Of a DNA stretch of 64,000 bases, positions 10,385 through 24,000 are shown in pieces (within the stretch, counting starts at the first letter, position 1; each line of letters starts with the position of its first letter). A program made the translations under genes and the position numbers. Source of the stretch: Micropterus salmoides (lineage: Eukaryota; Chordata; Actinopteri; Centrarchiformes; Centrarchidae); NCBI RefSeq assembly GCF_014851395.1, contig NW_024041150.1, positions 35,971,585-36,035,584 of the forward strand. Direction: 5' to 3'. The notes below the pieces were generated by a model that was not told the origin of the DNA, ran no database searches, and saw nothing but the letters and a program-made list of their open reading frames with translations.

Positions 10385-11040
10385 ACTATCCAACCATTCA
10401 AATTCACAGTACCAATGTCCTCGGACATAGATTTGAGTTTTTCTGTAAAGTTTGTCTTGATCCTTCTTGCTGTTCCCTTAAACTCCCAATACTGACTCAA
10501 CAGGGTTTTTGTTGGTAGTTTTTTATTCTGTCCATTTAGTTTCATTAAATACTTCAAAACAAGTTTACGTCTTCTTATTTCTAATGGCATCTCCCCTGTT
10601 TCTATTAATAGTGCCGGTATTGGAGTTGTACGAAACGCCCCACTACACACTCTTAGGGCTTTTGCTTGGACTTTATCAAGTTGGCTAATCACTGAAGGGG
10701 CTGCTGACCCATATACCACATAGCCATAATCCCTAGTTGATCTTATCATTGCTCTGTGTATCATCATCATAGATTCACTATCAGTCCCCCAGTCAGACCC
10801 AGCCACACACCTTAGGACATTAATTATTTTCCCACACTTCAAAGAAACCATCTCAATATGCTTCATCCATGTCATCCTTTCATCTAACCACATTCCTAAA
10901 AATGTAAAATGTTTCACTCTTTCAGTAGTTCTATTATAAATCTGTAACATCTGTGTTGGTTTCTTCTTATGTCCAAATATCATGTATTTCGTTTTTGGGT
11001 GGTCGGTCAATATGGAGGTTTACTTTTTGGTCAATGGGGA
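10385..11040 (-). mobile_element. LINE ORF2 C-terminal fragment
   Basis: An open frame of 213 codons (10369-11010) has FLGMWLDERMTWMKHI, then RSTRDYGYVVYGSA and LDKVQAKALRVCSGAFRTTP. These are characteristic of the region after the RT palm in I/Tx1-like LINEs of fish, on the way to an RNase H. The frame is uninterrupted, so the copy is fairly young, but both ends are truncated. The + flank shows the break in receptor-intron sequence at 'ctacaaaga', which continues in the paralog at ~36520. The last codons of the frame are host intron. Confidence 0.75.
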
Positions 11041-12447
11041 TTTTTAACCTTTACTGCCAAAAACAAGAAAAAACAAGGAGATCATTCATTTTATTATTAT
11101 ATTTGAAATATATTTATACTCAATGATGATGGTTTATATAATGTATAATATAATATAATTTGATATTAGTTTATAATAATTTTTGGGGCCCCTGTCAGTC
11201 ACCCCTTGGAATTGTGCTAACTTGTCCCCCTATGGGTATCAAGGCTGGAAACAGGCACATTCAGAATGTAAGCCTGCACTCCAGGGTTACCAGCATCCAA
11301 CTGCCCATTCACATGTTGTTGTTGTTCACATGTTGGCGTGTGTATCGGTAATTGAGGCGGCGGCGAGGGGAGAGATCATTGCTTATTACGTGATTCAACA
11401 TTTCCCTCTCTCACACACATGCCAACGCACAAACACACACACACACAGTCCACTACTTGACCCAGATATTGCAACAGGGTGTAGCCCTACTCACACTAGG
11501 CAATCCGTTAAGTTTCAATCGCCTGAAAAATGCCATCAAAGACTGTTGCTCAAGGATAGACCGCAATTCCGCCCATTATGGTAATATTAAAGTGTTATTA
11601 TTTTACGCACTGCTTGTCGCCGGCACACAGTAGCAAGCATATTATCATTTGTAGTACGAATTGGAGGATGCACCAAAAAGCCAATAATATATGCTGCAGT
11701 CAATACAGAGTAATACAGCAGGCTACAATACAACCGAGTTTATTTTCGCGGGTCGCAGTCTCAACCTGTTCGGTCAAAATTTGTGCGCATTAGTGGCTGA
11801 TGGCGGAGAAGTCCAGCCATCCTGTCAGTCATGCGATGCGCGGCGTAGATCATTAAGAAAGTGTGTTCATTTAAGTCTGTTTATCTTGTTTAATGTAAGT
11901 AATAGTACGTACTAATTATAATGAAAAATACATTATTGATACATTTTGATTCAAAATAATGGTTGTTGATAAATTAATTAGAGACCCCCACAGATGCATG
12001 ATTTTACTGCTTCCACTGGCTCCCACGTAACTCGAACCCTGATTAATACACACACACACACACACACACACACCTCTTTTTAGTTAGACCTAAAGATGTA
12101 CAGAGATGTTCTTTAATTAAGTACATTTTAGTAGTATTTATTAAGTATACTAGTAAGTTTATTCTATAGACAAATTTACACATATTTGCGCGAGTCATCA
12201 GTCTTTTACAGTGAGAGAGAAGCATTGTTCTTTTATAGGCTATCACTACCTGTTTTTGAAGCATATCATATGGTGTGGCATCTATTTTTGCTTCTTTTGT
12301 CTTACTGTTAGCCTACAATTTACCCCACCACGTGTACCTATACCCAGGTATTTGGGTACCCTGCGTGGGTTGTAATAAGGGAACACAATGCATTTGACAT
12401 CAACTCACAAGGTAAGTGGAGGAAGTGTCAGATCAATACTATAAGAA
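11041..12447. other. Inserted DNA absent from the paralogous block, unassigned
   Basis: Nothing here matches the corresponding interval upstream of the 36.4-kb V exon. It contains A/T-rich sequence, a GC-richer part (11180-11590) and a CA repeat. No exon or transposase is recognised. Confidence 0.35.
12048..12073. repeat. (CA)n microsatellite
   Basis: An uninterrupted ACAC run of 26 bases. Confidence 0.95.
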
Positions 12448-13345
12448 AGTGTGGGCTATTTTAATTAAATGTACATAAAATGTTACAATAATAAAACAAA
12501 CAAGTTTTCATCACTACTTACTTGCCACGAGTTTAGGAGATTAATGGCATCTTGTCACCTCTAAAGTTAATCCGCGAGTCTATGAAGAGGAAGTAGATTA
12601 TAACCTAGATATTTATCCAGAATCTGGCTGGAAACATTTGCGCTCTTGGTTTCTTGGTTTCCAAACGTGTGTGCTGCTGTGGGATCCAGAAGATCAAATC
12701 ATTTCACGTCCACAGGTTAAGGAAGTGTGAATAGAAGTTTCGGATGAGCATCATTGAGCATGTCAAGCCAGCAGTGCGCTGCGGGGAGGGGAGGAGCAGC
12801 AGTAGGCTTGACTTCAAAGAAGTGGAGACAGCCTAATTTTCTAAAAGCCCGCTTAGTTTTAGACTATTTGAATATCCAAAATGTTTTCACAGGGTGGCAT
12901 CATCATCGCAGGGGATGGTGAGCTCAGACCGAGACATGCCACGAACTAGGCTCCACCATGGCGGTTTCAGCGGAGCTCACTGTTTTTACGGTTGGAAAGG
13001 GGAGGTTTTTCCCATAGCTCAGCGGTGCGATTATGAGAGCGCCCTACTGGACATTCACACGACGATAAAACAATACAAGCACTTTTCCTGCTGTGCTCAC
13101 CGGGGACACACTGCCATTCAAAATGCTGTCCAGTCTCCTCACGTGGAAAAACGCATTTGTTCGCTGTTAAAGGTACGCAGGTGAGCTCTTCTGTAGATGC
13201 CAACAGGAGAGAGAGGGGCAAAGAGGTGCGATGAGAGGCTTAGATCACGTAACCTTGCGGGCCGTGCTGTCAGTATCATTAACGTCAATAAAAACCCGTT
13301 TAGATGAGGTGGAAAGGAAGCCTACCTCTGTCCCAGGGGCGTTTC
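12448..13345. repeat. Paralogous upstream block, copy 1
   Basis: It matches 37460-38160 in the same orientation. Shared words include catcactacttacttgccac, ctggctggaaacatttgcgc and gtggcatcatcatcgcaggg. Its last part (13205-13345) also matches 40020-40165 and 44985-45130. It marks the far 5' side of the minus-strand receptor unit. No open frame is conserved between the two copies. Confidence 0.75.
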
Positions 13346-13865
13346 CAAGCTCTTGAAACATTGGGGGCCATATCCTTCATGTTTTCACTATAGACTGTAT
13401 ATAAAAATGGACATAGTATCTGTGACTTTTTAATATATATATATGTGGTAACGTCATTTTGCAACACTAACGTTGGATTGTGTTGAGACCAACAATTAAC
13501 TATGAATCAGTTATTAATTAATATTTACTTACAGCTCAAACGAACAATTTGAAGCAAATCAATTAACCCTTTTACATAACGTTAGTTACGAGTTCTTTAT
13601 TTGGACGTCACCTCAGTATGTTACATGTAATAAACGTAATAAGCTAGCTAGTTACATGATGGAAGCTGTATAACTTGTAAAACGTTAGCCATAGCTGCTA
13701 TCACGTTAATTAATTCCCCACACCGCTATGTTGAGTAACGCTGCTGCTGTCGGCAGGGCTGTGTCAGATTATTGTCTGGAATAGGACATTTGAGAGAGAA
13801 AGGTACTTTTTATGATGGTCACAAGATTCTTGTTGAGGATCTGATGCCTCCACACCTGCTTTAAG
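13346..13865. other. Unassigned, with a short common-repeat piece
   Basis: At ~13390 there is 'tatagactgtatataaaaat', a stock piece of a dispersed fish repeat. Otherwise no gene or element is recognised. Confidence 0.3.
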
Positions 13866-14212
13866 AGCATCTCAGAAAATTAGAATACCGTGGCAAAGTT
13901 CATTGTGAGCGTCAGAACCAGATTGAGAGATTAAAGGCTTCAGAAACCTTTGCAGGTGTTTTGAGTTAATTAGCTGATTAGAGAGCTCTTCTCCAGTTGA
14001 CATTTCTGTATAATTTATAATACAGAAATGTATTTGTATTCTAAAATGTTCATACATTTTGAGATAGTGGAGTTTTTATTTCCATGAGCTGTAAACCGTA
14101 ATCAAGATGAAAACAAAAAAAGAAGAATATATCAGAGATTCACTTTTTGAATAGAATTACGTTAGAAAATGTACTTCACCACAATATTCTATTTATTAAA
14201 GACTCATCTGTA
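13866..14212. mobile_element. MITE-like DNA repeat (atctcagaaaattagaat type)
   Basis: The left end is agcatctcagaaaattagaat and the right end attctatttattaaagactcat is its diverged complement. The interior has ttttatttccatgagctgta, which belongs to a very common fish DNA-transposon-derived repeat. No coding capacity. Confidence 0.65.
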
Positions 14213-15557
14213 TTGATTACTTTATATTTTTCAGCACTTGAAGCATTTATTACACATTTTCCTCCTAGAGTCACACTGTGATCACATGTCCCACCTGGTG
14301 CCAGAGAGCTGCAGAGACCTGGAAGCCTTGTTATTGTCATGGAAGTCTATATCTGTTGGCATGGACTGACGTGGAAAGGCGTTCTCTCCTTCCGTTTACT
14401 TTGAGTTTTAAATATTGTCCATATTTGTGTTATAGGTCCATTAAAAAAAATATATGGTTTATGGTTATGGTATTTCACATCGTAATAAATTCTATATATA
14501 TCAGCACTCTCTGTCTTCACTACTTACTGAAAAGCTAATCGTATACCACAGATAAAACATGAAACATTAAAACCGAACTCTTGCTAAAGAACATCAGTCT
14601 AGTGTAAGTTGAAAAGTGAAAATACTCGTGTTTCACATGAAATGTTGAAAAGTAATTATGCAGTGTATTTCTGTGTGTGCAGGAGTATTAAGATAAATAA
14701 GGAGCCCTACACCCAGTACCCATATACTGTATAACAGAGCCTGAAGTTTCTGTAGAGTGCCTTGTTTGCTGCTCTGATATAAGTCTAGTTTAAACACAGA
14801 ATTATGTGGGCACATCCAAACCATCCTGTGGGTAAGTGCTGAAACAAAGAATGATCTGCACAGAGTAATTATGAATCCCACTAGATGGTTTTTATTGTGA
14901 CCTTGCAAACTCGGAGGTCTCATGCACATGTAGTAAATAGGTGAGTCTATACAATGTAAACCACACAAGAACTTCTCAGAGGTCGCAATAAATGACACCT
15001 CCTAAAAATATAATTCTTTGTTTTTTCACTACAGAGTAACTTCTCAGTCAATGTCACATTTGTCTCTTAAAGAAATATGAAAATAAAACAGTATATAACA
15101 TAAATAACATCTTAATATTTTAATTTACAGCTGTTAACTATAATATATTGTTAAGTTTAGATCACACTATTTAAAATTAAAATATGAAACTGATGATGAA
15201 AGAAGAATGATTTTATTATGTATAATTAGTTTGATACACTTTATAACAAAGTATTCCTAATAAAAAAGCAATAGTTTAATAAATTAAACTCTTGTCTTGC
15301 ATTCATGAAAACATCAATATTAAAAGGTTACAAATGTAAAAGTAGTTTCGTATGACTTGAAATGTGTTGAGTTATTATAATGATAGAATCTGTGTCATAA
15401 TTTCACGTCAGTAGTGTGCAGGTGTTGTGAGTAAAAAGAAAAGCAGGAGCTGAAGAGCTGGAAGTTGGAGCTGTTCTCTCCTGAAGAGCTGGACACAGCT
15501 AATCACATCTGGAGGGTTCTGCAATCAGCTCCTGTAAAGACAACAATGGGTAGACAT
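14213..15557. other. No feature recognised
   Basis: Long A/T-rich stretch (especially 15000-15400) with no credible exon, repeat unit or transposase. The short minus frame at 14633-14998 has no recognisable domain. Confidence 0.4.
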
Positions 15558-15561
15558 TTAA

Positions 15562-16756
15562 AGGGGCTATATGTAAGTTTCTGATAAAAAAAAAATCTAA
15601 TTTTCATTGTCTTATTGTCAGTAGGCTCAAAACTTACTTAGAATTGAAGCACACGCCTGTTTTCTCCGTTGCTTGCATCAGCCACTATTCTGCTTTTAAT
15701 GTGCGGCCTCCGGCCCTGTGTGCGCTCCCGAGCCTCTCTCAGACTACAGCGACAAGACGGCAGCTAACGACATGCCGTCCACCAACACCATAAAACAACC
15801 GGCTCCCAGCAAAACACAGGCTCCACGTAAGGATACAAAACAACAAGGAAGTTTTATGTGCTGAAGCCCTTCAGACCAAACAGGTTCAGATGATCTCGAG
15901 TAAGAACAAAGTGAGCATTAGAAAAGCTGGAGAAACAGAGAAAGTCACGTTAGCTCACCGGCTAACACAGAGCAGTTGCTAATGTTATCCGATGCAAAGT
16001 TATATCGCTTTCCACATTAATTCACCAACTAGCGCGACCCACATTACCATCCTGTGTACCACAGATATTATGTCGAAGTGTCAAAGCCTGCAAGAAATTA
16101 TGTATAGGTAAAAAGCAAATGTTGAGCGATTTCTTTACTATCCTATAGTGATGCAGCCAGGAGCAGCCAGCTAACACTACATTAGCTCAGACCTGCCGCT
16201 GTTTGCTTCATAACGTTAATATTAGATTTATTGCCTTTTACCAATACTCGGGTACACAGCTTCTCCACCTCTCAGTCGCTGTAACTAACATGACCCACAT
16301 AATATACAACCCAGAGGAAGAGCCATGCACTAACACTAGTTACGGTAAATCTAGTTCAACCTGCAGCTGATAAAACTATTACTGTAATGTTGCAGTGGGA
16401 GTTTACCTGAGTTTCCAGCTCTGTGTGTTCTCCCTGTCTGTCTATAGCCACTGTCACTCTGCCTTTTTTCTGGGATTATTGTGCCGATATGCGGCTCGCT
16501 GCGCTGAATGAAAGGTACGGAGCCGGTGTTGAGCTGCTTCTGAGATGGGAATGTTGAAGTAACGGAGCTTGAATATGTCTGTGTGAGAAGCCACAGCCTG
16601 CATGCTGGTGTTTCTGCGTTTATTGCAGGATTTCTGTATGAAAGTGGTTGTGTTTCCGATTATGCTCGCTCATGAGTTCAAGCGAGCACGCGTACGAGCA
16701 CACACCTGGTTGCAATCTTAGAACCGCACCGCTAGTGGCTGCTGGAAACTGCCCCT
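15562..16756. mobile_element. TTAA-flanked DNA element with AGGGGC ends
   Basis: The sequence runs TTAA (15558-15561)-AGGGGC ... GCCCCT-TTAA (16757-16760). The inner ends read tatatgtaagtttc and, inverted, agtttccagcagcc. TTAA duplication and AGGG-type ends fit Kolobok/piggyBac-like non-autonomous elements. The interior is unusually GC-rich for the window (ctccggccctgtgtgcgctc), with several 'aacgtta' words. No transposase frame. Confidence 0.6.
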
Positions 16757-16760
16757 TTAA

Positions 16761-17548
16761 GCAGCTTCTTCCAAAGAGCCATAAAGCTACTGAACTCTGA
16801 GATCGCCTCAGCATGATGACCCCTCTGGCATGTGACAGTAATTAAGGGTGGCAATGTGAAATACACTGTTTCCTAATATGTGCATTATACGGTTTTCTGC
16901 TGGACACTGTGCAATAATAATCCATGCTGCTAGACACCTGTTGACAACTCAAGTCAGATCTTATTGAACGTTTATTATAAGGATCTTATTTTATATTCCT
17001 TATTGAACTGTACTACCTTTTCTGGCAAATTCTAATCCACCAAACTCAGAGGCGGCTCTCACACACCTAATTTCTCGCCTTAACTAAACCATCGCCCTTG
17101 TTACAGCCCAGCTACCTGTCTGCAGGCATAACGCTCATTATGTGCTGACAAAAAAGGTGGATGCAAATCTCTGCAGTTAGCCTACAACAGCTGTTCTGCT
17201 GAATTATGCATCCACCTCTTAAGCACCTTATCAGAAACGTTGCTGATCAAACACAGTTATCAACTCAGATTGTTTTCTGAATCTCAAGGAATGCTACATC
17301 TACTGAGTGTAATAACTTATTGATGACTCTAAACTGCCTTTAATATGTACTTCGAATCAATCATCCCCACTGATGAACCCCACAAAGACTAGTATAACGT
17401 TATCGTTTTTAAACAGTAACGTTACACTTAGAGGTTCACGGCTCTCCTCAGGAGAGACAGCTAGCTCAAATAGTGGCATCGGTGCTCCTCGGTGTGACAG
17501 TTTCAGGTAGAAGTCCGCAGCCGCTCCCCCATCGGGATCAGGTGCAGC
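16761..17548. other. No feature recognised
   Basis: No exon or repeat is identified. A minus frame (17357-17551) has a GC-rich start (MAAPDPDGGAAADFYLKL) but only 64 codons and no recognised domain. Confidence 0.35.
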
Positions 17549-18373
17549 CACTTATGAGAGAAATATACATGACATTCCATCAAACTATTTTTGACAGCTA
17601 TTTCCGGTCCCGCCCCCAAACCGTAAATATGTGTCTGTGTGTAACTGATAAGAGGGGTGCGTACATCCTTCCGTGCAAAAGAAAAAATCTTATCCATTTT
17701 AACCAAAACAATACATACGTATAAATATTTACAACTTTACTGCAAGTGTTATGTCAGTTACAGGATATTATAAATCTAAAACTTCAAAGCAGTGTTAATT
17801 ACATTTTCATTAGCTTCAGAGTATTCTACAGCAACTGGCTAGGAGGTGTATTATGTCATCTGGAAAGGGACATCATGAAAGTGATGGCAATTTTTAGTGA
17901 AGTTATATGTAATTGGCACTTATCTGACCAAATACCTAAAGATAAAAATGTCTAAAGTGAAAAGGGCAAATGCTTGAGTGACACAATGCCAAGCAGGAGA
18001 GCAAGAGTCAGAGAGACCAAACTGACATAGGTTTATATGGGGACAAGCAGCTGTACTGTCCAACAAAATACTAATGAAGACACTAATTTTAAATTTAAAG
18101 TTTGGTGATGTTGACACTGACTAGCATTAAAATAGCTTTAAAAGCGGCTTGCTAGTTAAACATTTCTATTCGGGCATACCTGTAGAGATGTGCCTTCCGG
18201 AGCGGTTTTAATATATTGGGGCGGAAAATAAAACCATGTATTAAGAGTATATTTAACATAATAATTTAATAGAAATACGGCAGTTTTGCTTAGCCTACAT
18301 GCAATGAATCAATCGTCTGACTCTCTCCATCCCTGCAGAATGTACAGGCTAGTATACCACCATATAGTTGTCA

Positions 18374-18742
18374 TCATGACGTGTACATTTTGACTGGTTT
18401 TCCACAAATGTAGCAGTAGGTTATATTACTTACTAAAGAGGATGTCTTTGAAGACTGTATGTACTGATCGACACCAGTTTCAGCACTATCCTTAACAGAC
18501 GTGTCTTCAGTATTTCCATTAAGAGCTTTAGCCCGAACTCCTGATACTTGTACTTGCTTCATTTCCCTACAAGTGTTTTCACTCTGTGTTGTGTTGACTG
18601 CAGTCTTAGTGTTGGACATTTTAATATTAAGTTCTTCTGAGGGTTGCAAATATTTTGAACGTCCTGCTGTGCTTTCCCATGAACTAGTCTGATTGACTGT
18701 AAGAATCAGGTACATATTCCTCCTCTGATAAAGTCTATTCAC
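18374..18742 (-). CDS. Hypothetical ORF inside the 3.5-kb element
   Basis: This 122-codon frame encodes a polar, Ser/Thr/Glu-rich protein ending with a Cys-x2-Cys pair (YCYICGKPVK) nine residues before the stop. The pair resembles the first half of a zinc finger. If so, the second half has been cut off by a stop or lies in another exon. I do not recognise the protein. It could be the N-terminal remnant of a transposon-encoded DNA-binding protein, or chance. Confidence 0.25.
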   Translation of the reverse strand: MNRLYQRRNMYLILTVNQTSSWESTAGRSKYLQPSEELNIKMSNTKTAVNTTQSENTCREMKQVQVSGVRAKALNGNTEDTSVKDSAETGVDQYIQSSKTSSLVSNITYCYICGKPVKMYTS

Positions 18743-19107
18743 TTGAACTTGGTTCTTAAAAAAAGCTTAACAAGGTCTTAGTGAGTACATAACTTTGAGA
18801 ATAATTCCGCAATGACACTTACGAGTCTACCTAACTATTAACATGTTTAAGAATAAATATAGATTTTTGCTGTTGAAAGTAAATAACAAAACTCATTGTA
18901 TCACGCATAATCTATACTAATAATCATTTAGATGCTTAATTTGGTTGTTTGTTTTGAAGTATGTGCAATTCATCGGTTGGGTTGATTTTTCACTTCACTT
19001 TAATTGAGGTGCAAATTGATTTTGTTTGTGTGTCTCTTTGTTATTTATCAAGAAAATTAGTACTAAAACTTTGCAAAGAGGTACAAACATAAAATTCTAA
19101 AACCGTA

Positions 19108-19173
19108 TAGTTTTTACATGGAAGCCAATTTGACTTTTTATAGTTTTTACATGGAAGCCAATTTGACTTTTTA
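19108..19173. repeat. 33-bp tandem duplication, two copies
   Basis: Two identical head-to-tail units start tagtttttacatggaag and end tttgacttttta. Confidence 0.9.
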
Positions 19174-21040
19174 TGTGGATGTATGCGTTTAAAGTAATTC
19201 AGATTGTTTGTGAAGAAAATGGTTGCTGCAGACTTGTTGGATTGCAACAATATTTGTTTAGATACCGTTTGGTCCACACTGTCTTTGGTGTGCATTTTGG
19301 TGCCATCCATGTTGAGTTCAATGTTCATGTACACTTGAGTAGCTCTAAGTTCTTCACCAAATTAGAAGTGTAATTTGCTAATGAAAATGTAATTTCATAA
19401 TCAATATTGTTGTCAGCACAACGGTCAACTTGAGGAGGGCTCCTCAGCAGTACCAGCCTTGGAAAATGTGCCACATGAAGTGAACCCTTTATGTGGCTTG
19501 GTGTGAGATGTAAAGGTGAGTATTTTAATAAATAAATGTTGCATTCATGAATGCTTAACTTTAAACATAATAAGGAATAGTCTTTTATCTTCTGTAAGAA
19601 TGCTATTTCAGTGAAGGTGGTAGTTAAGTGTTTTAATTTAACTTTTTTAAATCTTCGGTTCACCAATATACAGTCTATTGGAACTTGATACGTGCAAAGC
19701 AGCAAATATTATATTTACAGAGGGTAAAAACTTCCTTGTGGTGTTAATTAATTGTGATTCTTCATATGCATCACTTTACAAATTTCTACAATAATCCTCA
19801 AGGGTGGGTTCAAACCTAAAGGTCCGGTTCCTGAATCAAACCACTAAAAGGAAACTACCAATGAATATGTCATTTAAAATACTACTTATTATTATTACTA
19901 GTGACTTAGTTATGAGTAAGGCTTTAGTTTAGAATGAGGGACATATTCTATATGTTACTGAAAGTCTAAATTTAGAGTTATTTGGACGCTGTTAACACTT
20001 GTAGTTTTGTTTTTTTTGCTACATAAGAATTGTCCTTATTTTGTAAGTGTAACTAAAAATTAAATATTTAGTTTAGATTACAATATTCTCTTAATAGAAA
20101 TACCTCATTATTTTATTCATCCATGCTGGAGTGTTGCTCCATGCTAGCTAAGAAAGAACTAAGAGGGAACTCTGTGTCATTACATGCCAGCAAACAATGG
20201 AAGTTTCTGTAATGCAGTCAATAAATAAAATGCAATCCTATAAAATTTAGATTGAAGAAACAAGTACATTGCAAAATTGATAGAAATCTTGTCTATAACT
20301 GGTCAATTTCATTTCACAATATTTGGGGACAGAATTATTCCAAAGGTTTAGTAAAAGTTGATAAACCTGTTTTAGTGATTACTTACAAAAAATAAAATAA
20401 AAAATAGGATCATGCTGCTGAGCATTTTAGTCCTAATTTATAATTATGAAGAGCAAATACAAAATAAGATAAAGATGAAGGCCCTTTAAAAAGGCCTACT
20501 TCACCATTCCACAAAGGTCATAAAAATGACCAACCACCACAGACAAACCTGAATTCCCCTAAGAGAAAGTTTAATTTTGGAACTCACTCTTATTTTGCTG
20601 CATGCTGTTGAAGGTAATTTATAATGCTGTTTAATTTTTACTCACCATTATACCATTTTACTGCTTTACTGTAATTATTTCAATTTATTCTTTACTTGTT
20701 TAATACTAAAAACTGACTTGATTCCAAATCAATGAAGAAACCTCCTAATGATCCTTCGCTGGCTCCGGAGATTCCTCCTTTACTTATAACTCACTGCTAT
20801 ACTTTTTTTAATGATAAATTTATTGCCATAAACACCTACTAGTTAATTCATTCAAGTTCATGTTTTATTACTTAATAAAGTCTTTAAATCAATGAAAAAC
20901 CTCCTCCAATTATCAGTCAAAAACACACAATGGAAGGATGTACGCACCTGGGACTGGATACACCCCTCTTATCAGTTACATACACATATCCGGTATGGGG
21001 GCGTTTGATGGAATGTCATGTATATTTCTCTCTCACTTAT

Positions 21041-24000
21041 AATAGTATCTGACTAGTATCTAACTGAACAGTGACTCCGTTACAGGACGTAGCTAAATCT
21101 CACATCGTCCATTAGTAAAAGTTACCGTTAAGATAACGTCAGCTAACTGAGCGCTTTTTCTTCAAAGCATTATCACCTAATGTCTAATACTAAGGTTAAT
21201 CTAATAACTTTACATTTTGGCTTCTCTCTTCTTGCTGACTTGTCTTTGACTCATTAAAAGAACACACTAACTTACTTACTTACTTAGCAGCTTGGGGCTG
21301 CTCATATCCGGCTAATTTTAACGAGTTAACGTTAAGCTAACAAGCTGTATGCCGACAGCGATACCTGTTAAATGTTAACACATAAATAAAATACAGGAAT
21401 TTCACTCACCAAGTAGAGCACGGATTTCCTGGAGGTTCTCTCTCCAATGAACTGCACAGCCTGCCATTATTCATCCGGTGTCTGCATGTAGAAATGTCCA
21501 AAAGGCTCCGACAGGCTGAGCCTCAGAGCTCCATGTAGCTGAGTGAGGCTAAGAGGCGGCAGACCGAGTGCTAGGAGTGGCAGTGGCTAATGGCGCCTGT
21601 CAATCAAAGCAGCCACGCCCCATAATGCAGAACTTTAAGGCTTAATATAATTTAAACAGGTGATTTATAAAAAAATTCACCCCCCTCTCAAAGGGCAAAA
21701 TTAGCGATATGCACTAAAACCATTTTTTGAACCAGGCTGTAAACATGTTTTATTTTGCTGTAAAGTTGGGCATTTTATTCTGAGGTAAAGTTAGTAAAGT
21801 TTTTGGCATTGTACCGCCACGTTTACATGGTGATGACAGAATAGCATGCATGCAGGTATCTTTAAAGTGAATTAATGATGAATCACCCTCATGAATGAAT
21901 CATACATTCGGCCTATTGCCCAGTTTTAAGCACGAGCCGTGTGTTGATGAAGATACATGAAACAGAAAATTAGAAGTAGCCTACATGGGAAATATAGCAA
22001 ATTGTGTATTTGTATGTGTGTATCGTGTTTTCAGGCAGCTCATGGCTTAAGTGGAGCCAAGCTCACCTGTAGGCTATGGATCGCACTCTGCAGTGGTGGG
22101 CAGGGTACTGAAAATCTTTAGGGAGACCGGGTATGGTTGTTACATGGGGGGCGTTGTGACACCACCAATTACACCAATTGGGGATAAGATAGGAGTCATG
22201 TAATCATTTCAGTATTTACCTACTTCCTCCCCGATCACATATGGTGGTTATCATGGCTGAAAACAGTCACATTCAAAATATATAGAGACAAAAATTATTT
22301 TGATGAAGACTTGTTGTTTAGTAGGCCTAAATATAATATTGCAGATAAAATTAATTACTTATGTTGGATTAAAATGTAGTTTCTTAGGCAACATGTGATG
22401 TTTTTTCCTGTTAATTTCAAACCACTATGCTAATACAGCTAGCTGAACAATTGCTGACAGGGGTGGACTATGTGCAGTAAACAAATGTGGGTAGCCTACT
22501 TTGTTTGAGAACGCAAGCTAAAACTTTCAGCAAGTTGTAGGCTAGTTGCTGAAAATAAAATTGCTCTCCCCTACTCAAGTTAATGTAAATATTACTATTT
22601 GACAAACCTACTCTAAAAGTATAAGTAACTTTGTGTTTTAATATTGTTTACTGTGTGCAGGCCAAAGTCAGAGGTCTTCACGAGTCATTTTATGCAAGTC
22701 TAAGTCAAGTCTCAAGTGTCTTGTGTTTAATATAGATGATGCTGAGTCATTAATAACTTAGCAATGACCATCAAACCGATCCAGAATCCATTAACAGTCA
22801 GGTGGGTCATAAGTGCTGCAAACCTGCGTTTTATTTTTTGAGCAGTGTGTGTTTTTTTAATATTGGATGAACATTTGTTTTTTGAGCAACAGAGCAACCT
22901 TTGTTAACTGATAGCCAGTTTTTCTTGTGTCTGATGATACTTAAACTGAACTGTTTTTGAACTGAACTATTTTTTTAATTGAACTGAACTGCTTGTGGAA
23001 TTGAAATGAACTCAACCCTGAGTGGTAATTTGAGTTGTGTTTATTGTTTTGTTGTACACTTTTGTTAATACACGTTGCCTTTGTTGCATTTCATAATGAA
23101 GTTGTGGTTTTTATTATTGTTCACTGGTTGCATTCAGCGTGAGGGTCCATAAAAGTGTATATGTACCCTTTGTGATATTTGGTGGGTAAAATATATTATT
23201 CTGCGTAAAAACATAAAATATCTTACATGTCAGGAGAGAAACCTGACTGGCACCCCAAAAGAAATCCGTAGTCAAACTGTCACAAGACGAATATCTAAGT
23301 AAGAGACGTCCTCTGTCACAGACGAAACCTAAAATACTATGTAGAGAACGCAAGATAATTTAATAATTACATGTATAGCCTAATATGACCGTGTGTTATT
23401 GGCGAGATTAAGGGGCAGAGAGAAAAGGAAAATGGACATAAGATCATTTTTCAGTGCACCATAAAGTACAAAAAGTCCCCATATAAAGATGATTTGGAAA
23501 CATCACAGTCTCCATGCTACACTTATAATAGTAGTAAGGCTTTCCTGTGTACACATATCCTATTCCTATATATAAGTACAATATTAGCTGTATTGTTTGT
23601 GACTCTTTCAAAAATTGCCCTGGAAAATTGTTTGTTTGTTTGCTTTTAGATTAAATTTATTAGTATACCATTGTTTTCTATAGATTAAATAGGTTATGCT
23701 AAATATGCTGCTAGCCAAAAACATGTTGTTATTCAAATAAGATTGAGATGATTTTGGCTATACTCTGCTTGTATTTAAATCATATTTAAATTACCTGTTT
23801 TACCTATTTCAACTGATTTTGAAATAGTCAAATAACCCTAATTCACCAGAACAGATATTCAAATCTCAGATAAACAGACTGCAATATGCAAATCAGTTAA
23901 ATGAACATTGGATAAATGACAACAGTTAAAGCTGGAGTGCGGGACTTTTACGTTTAAATGAACACCTGTTACATTAAAGACTTGCTAAACCAGTTCACAC

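Larger units (their letters stand above)
17556..21033. mobile_element. Unclassified 3.5-kb DNA element with ~110-bp inverted ends
   Basis: The left end (17556-17672) and right end (20933-21033) are inverted copies: gagagaaatatacatgacat, ccatcaaac, gtaactgataagaggggtg and cgtacatccttcc occur in order from each end inward, with a few indels. The 7-bp word CACTTAT flanks both sides directly (17549-17555 and 21034-21040), which looks like a target duplication. The interior is A/T rich and its frames are short; no known transposase is recognised. A 7-8 bp duplication would suit hAT or P type elements, but the terminal bases (GAGAG) do not match the usual CAG ends of hAT. Confidence 0.65.
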
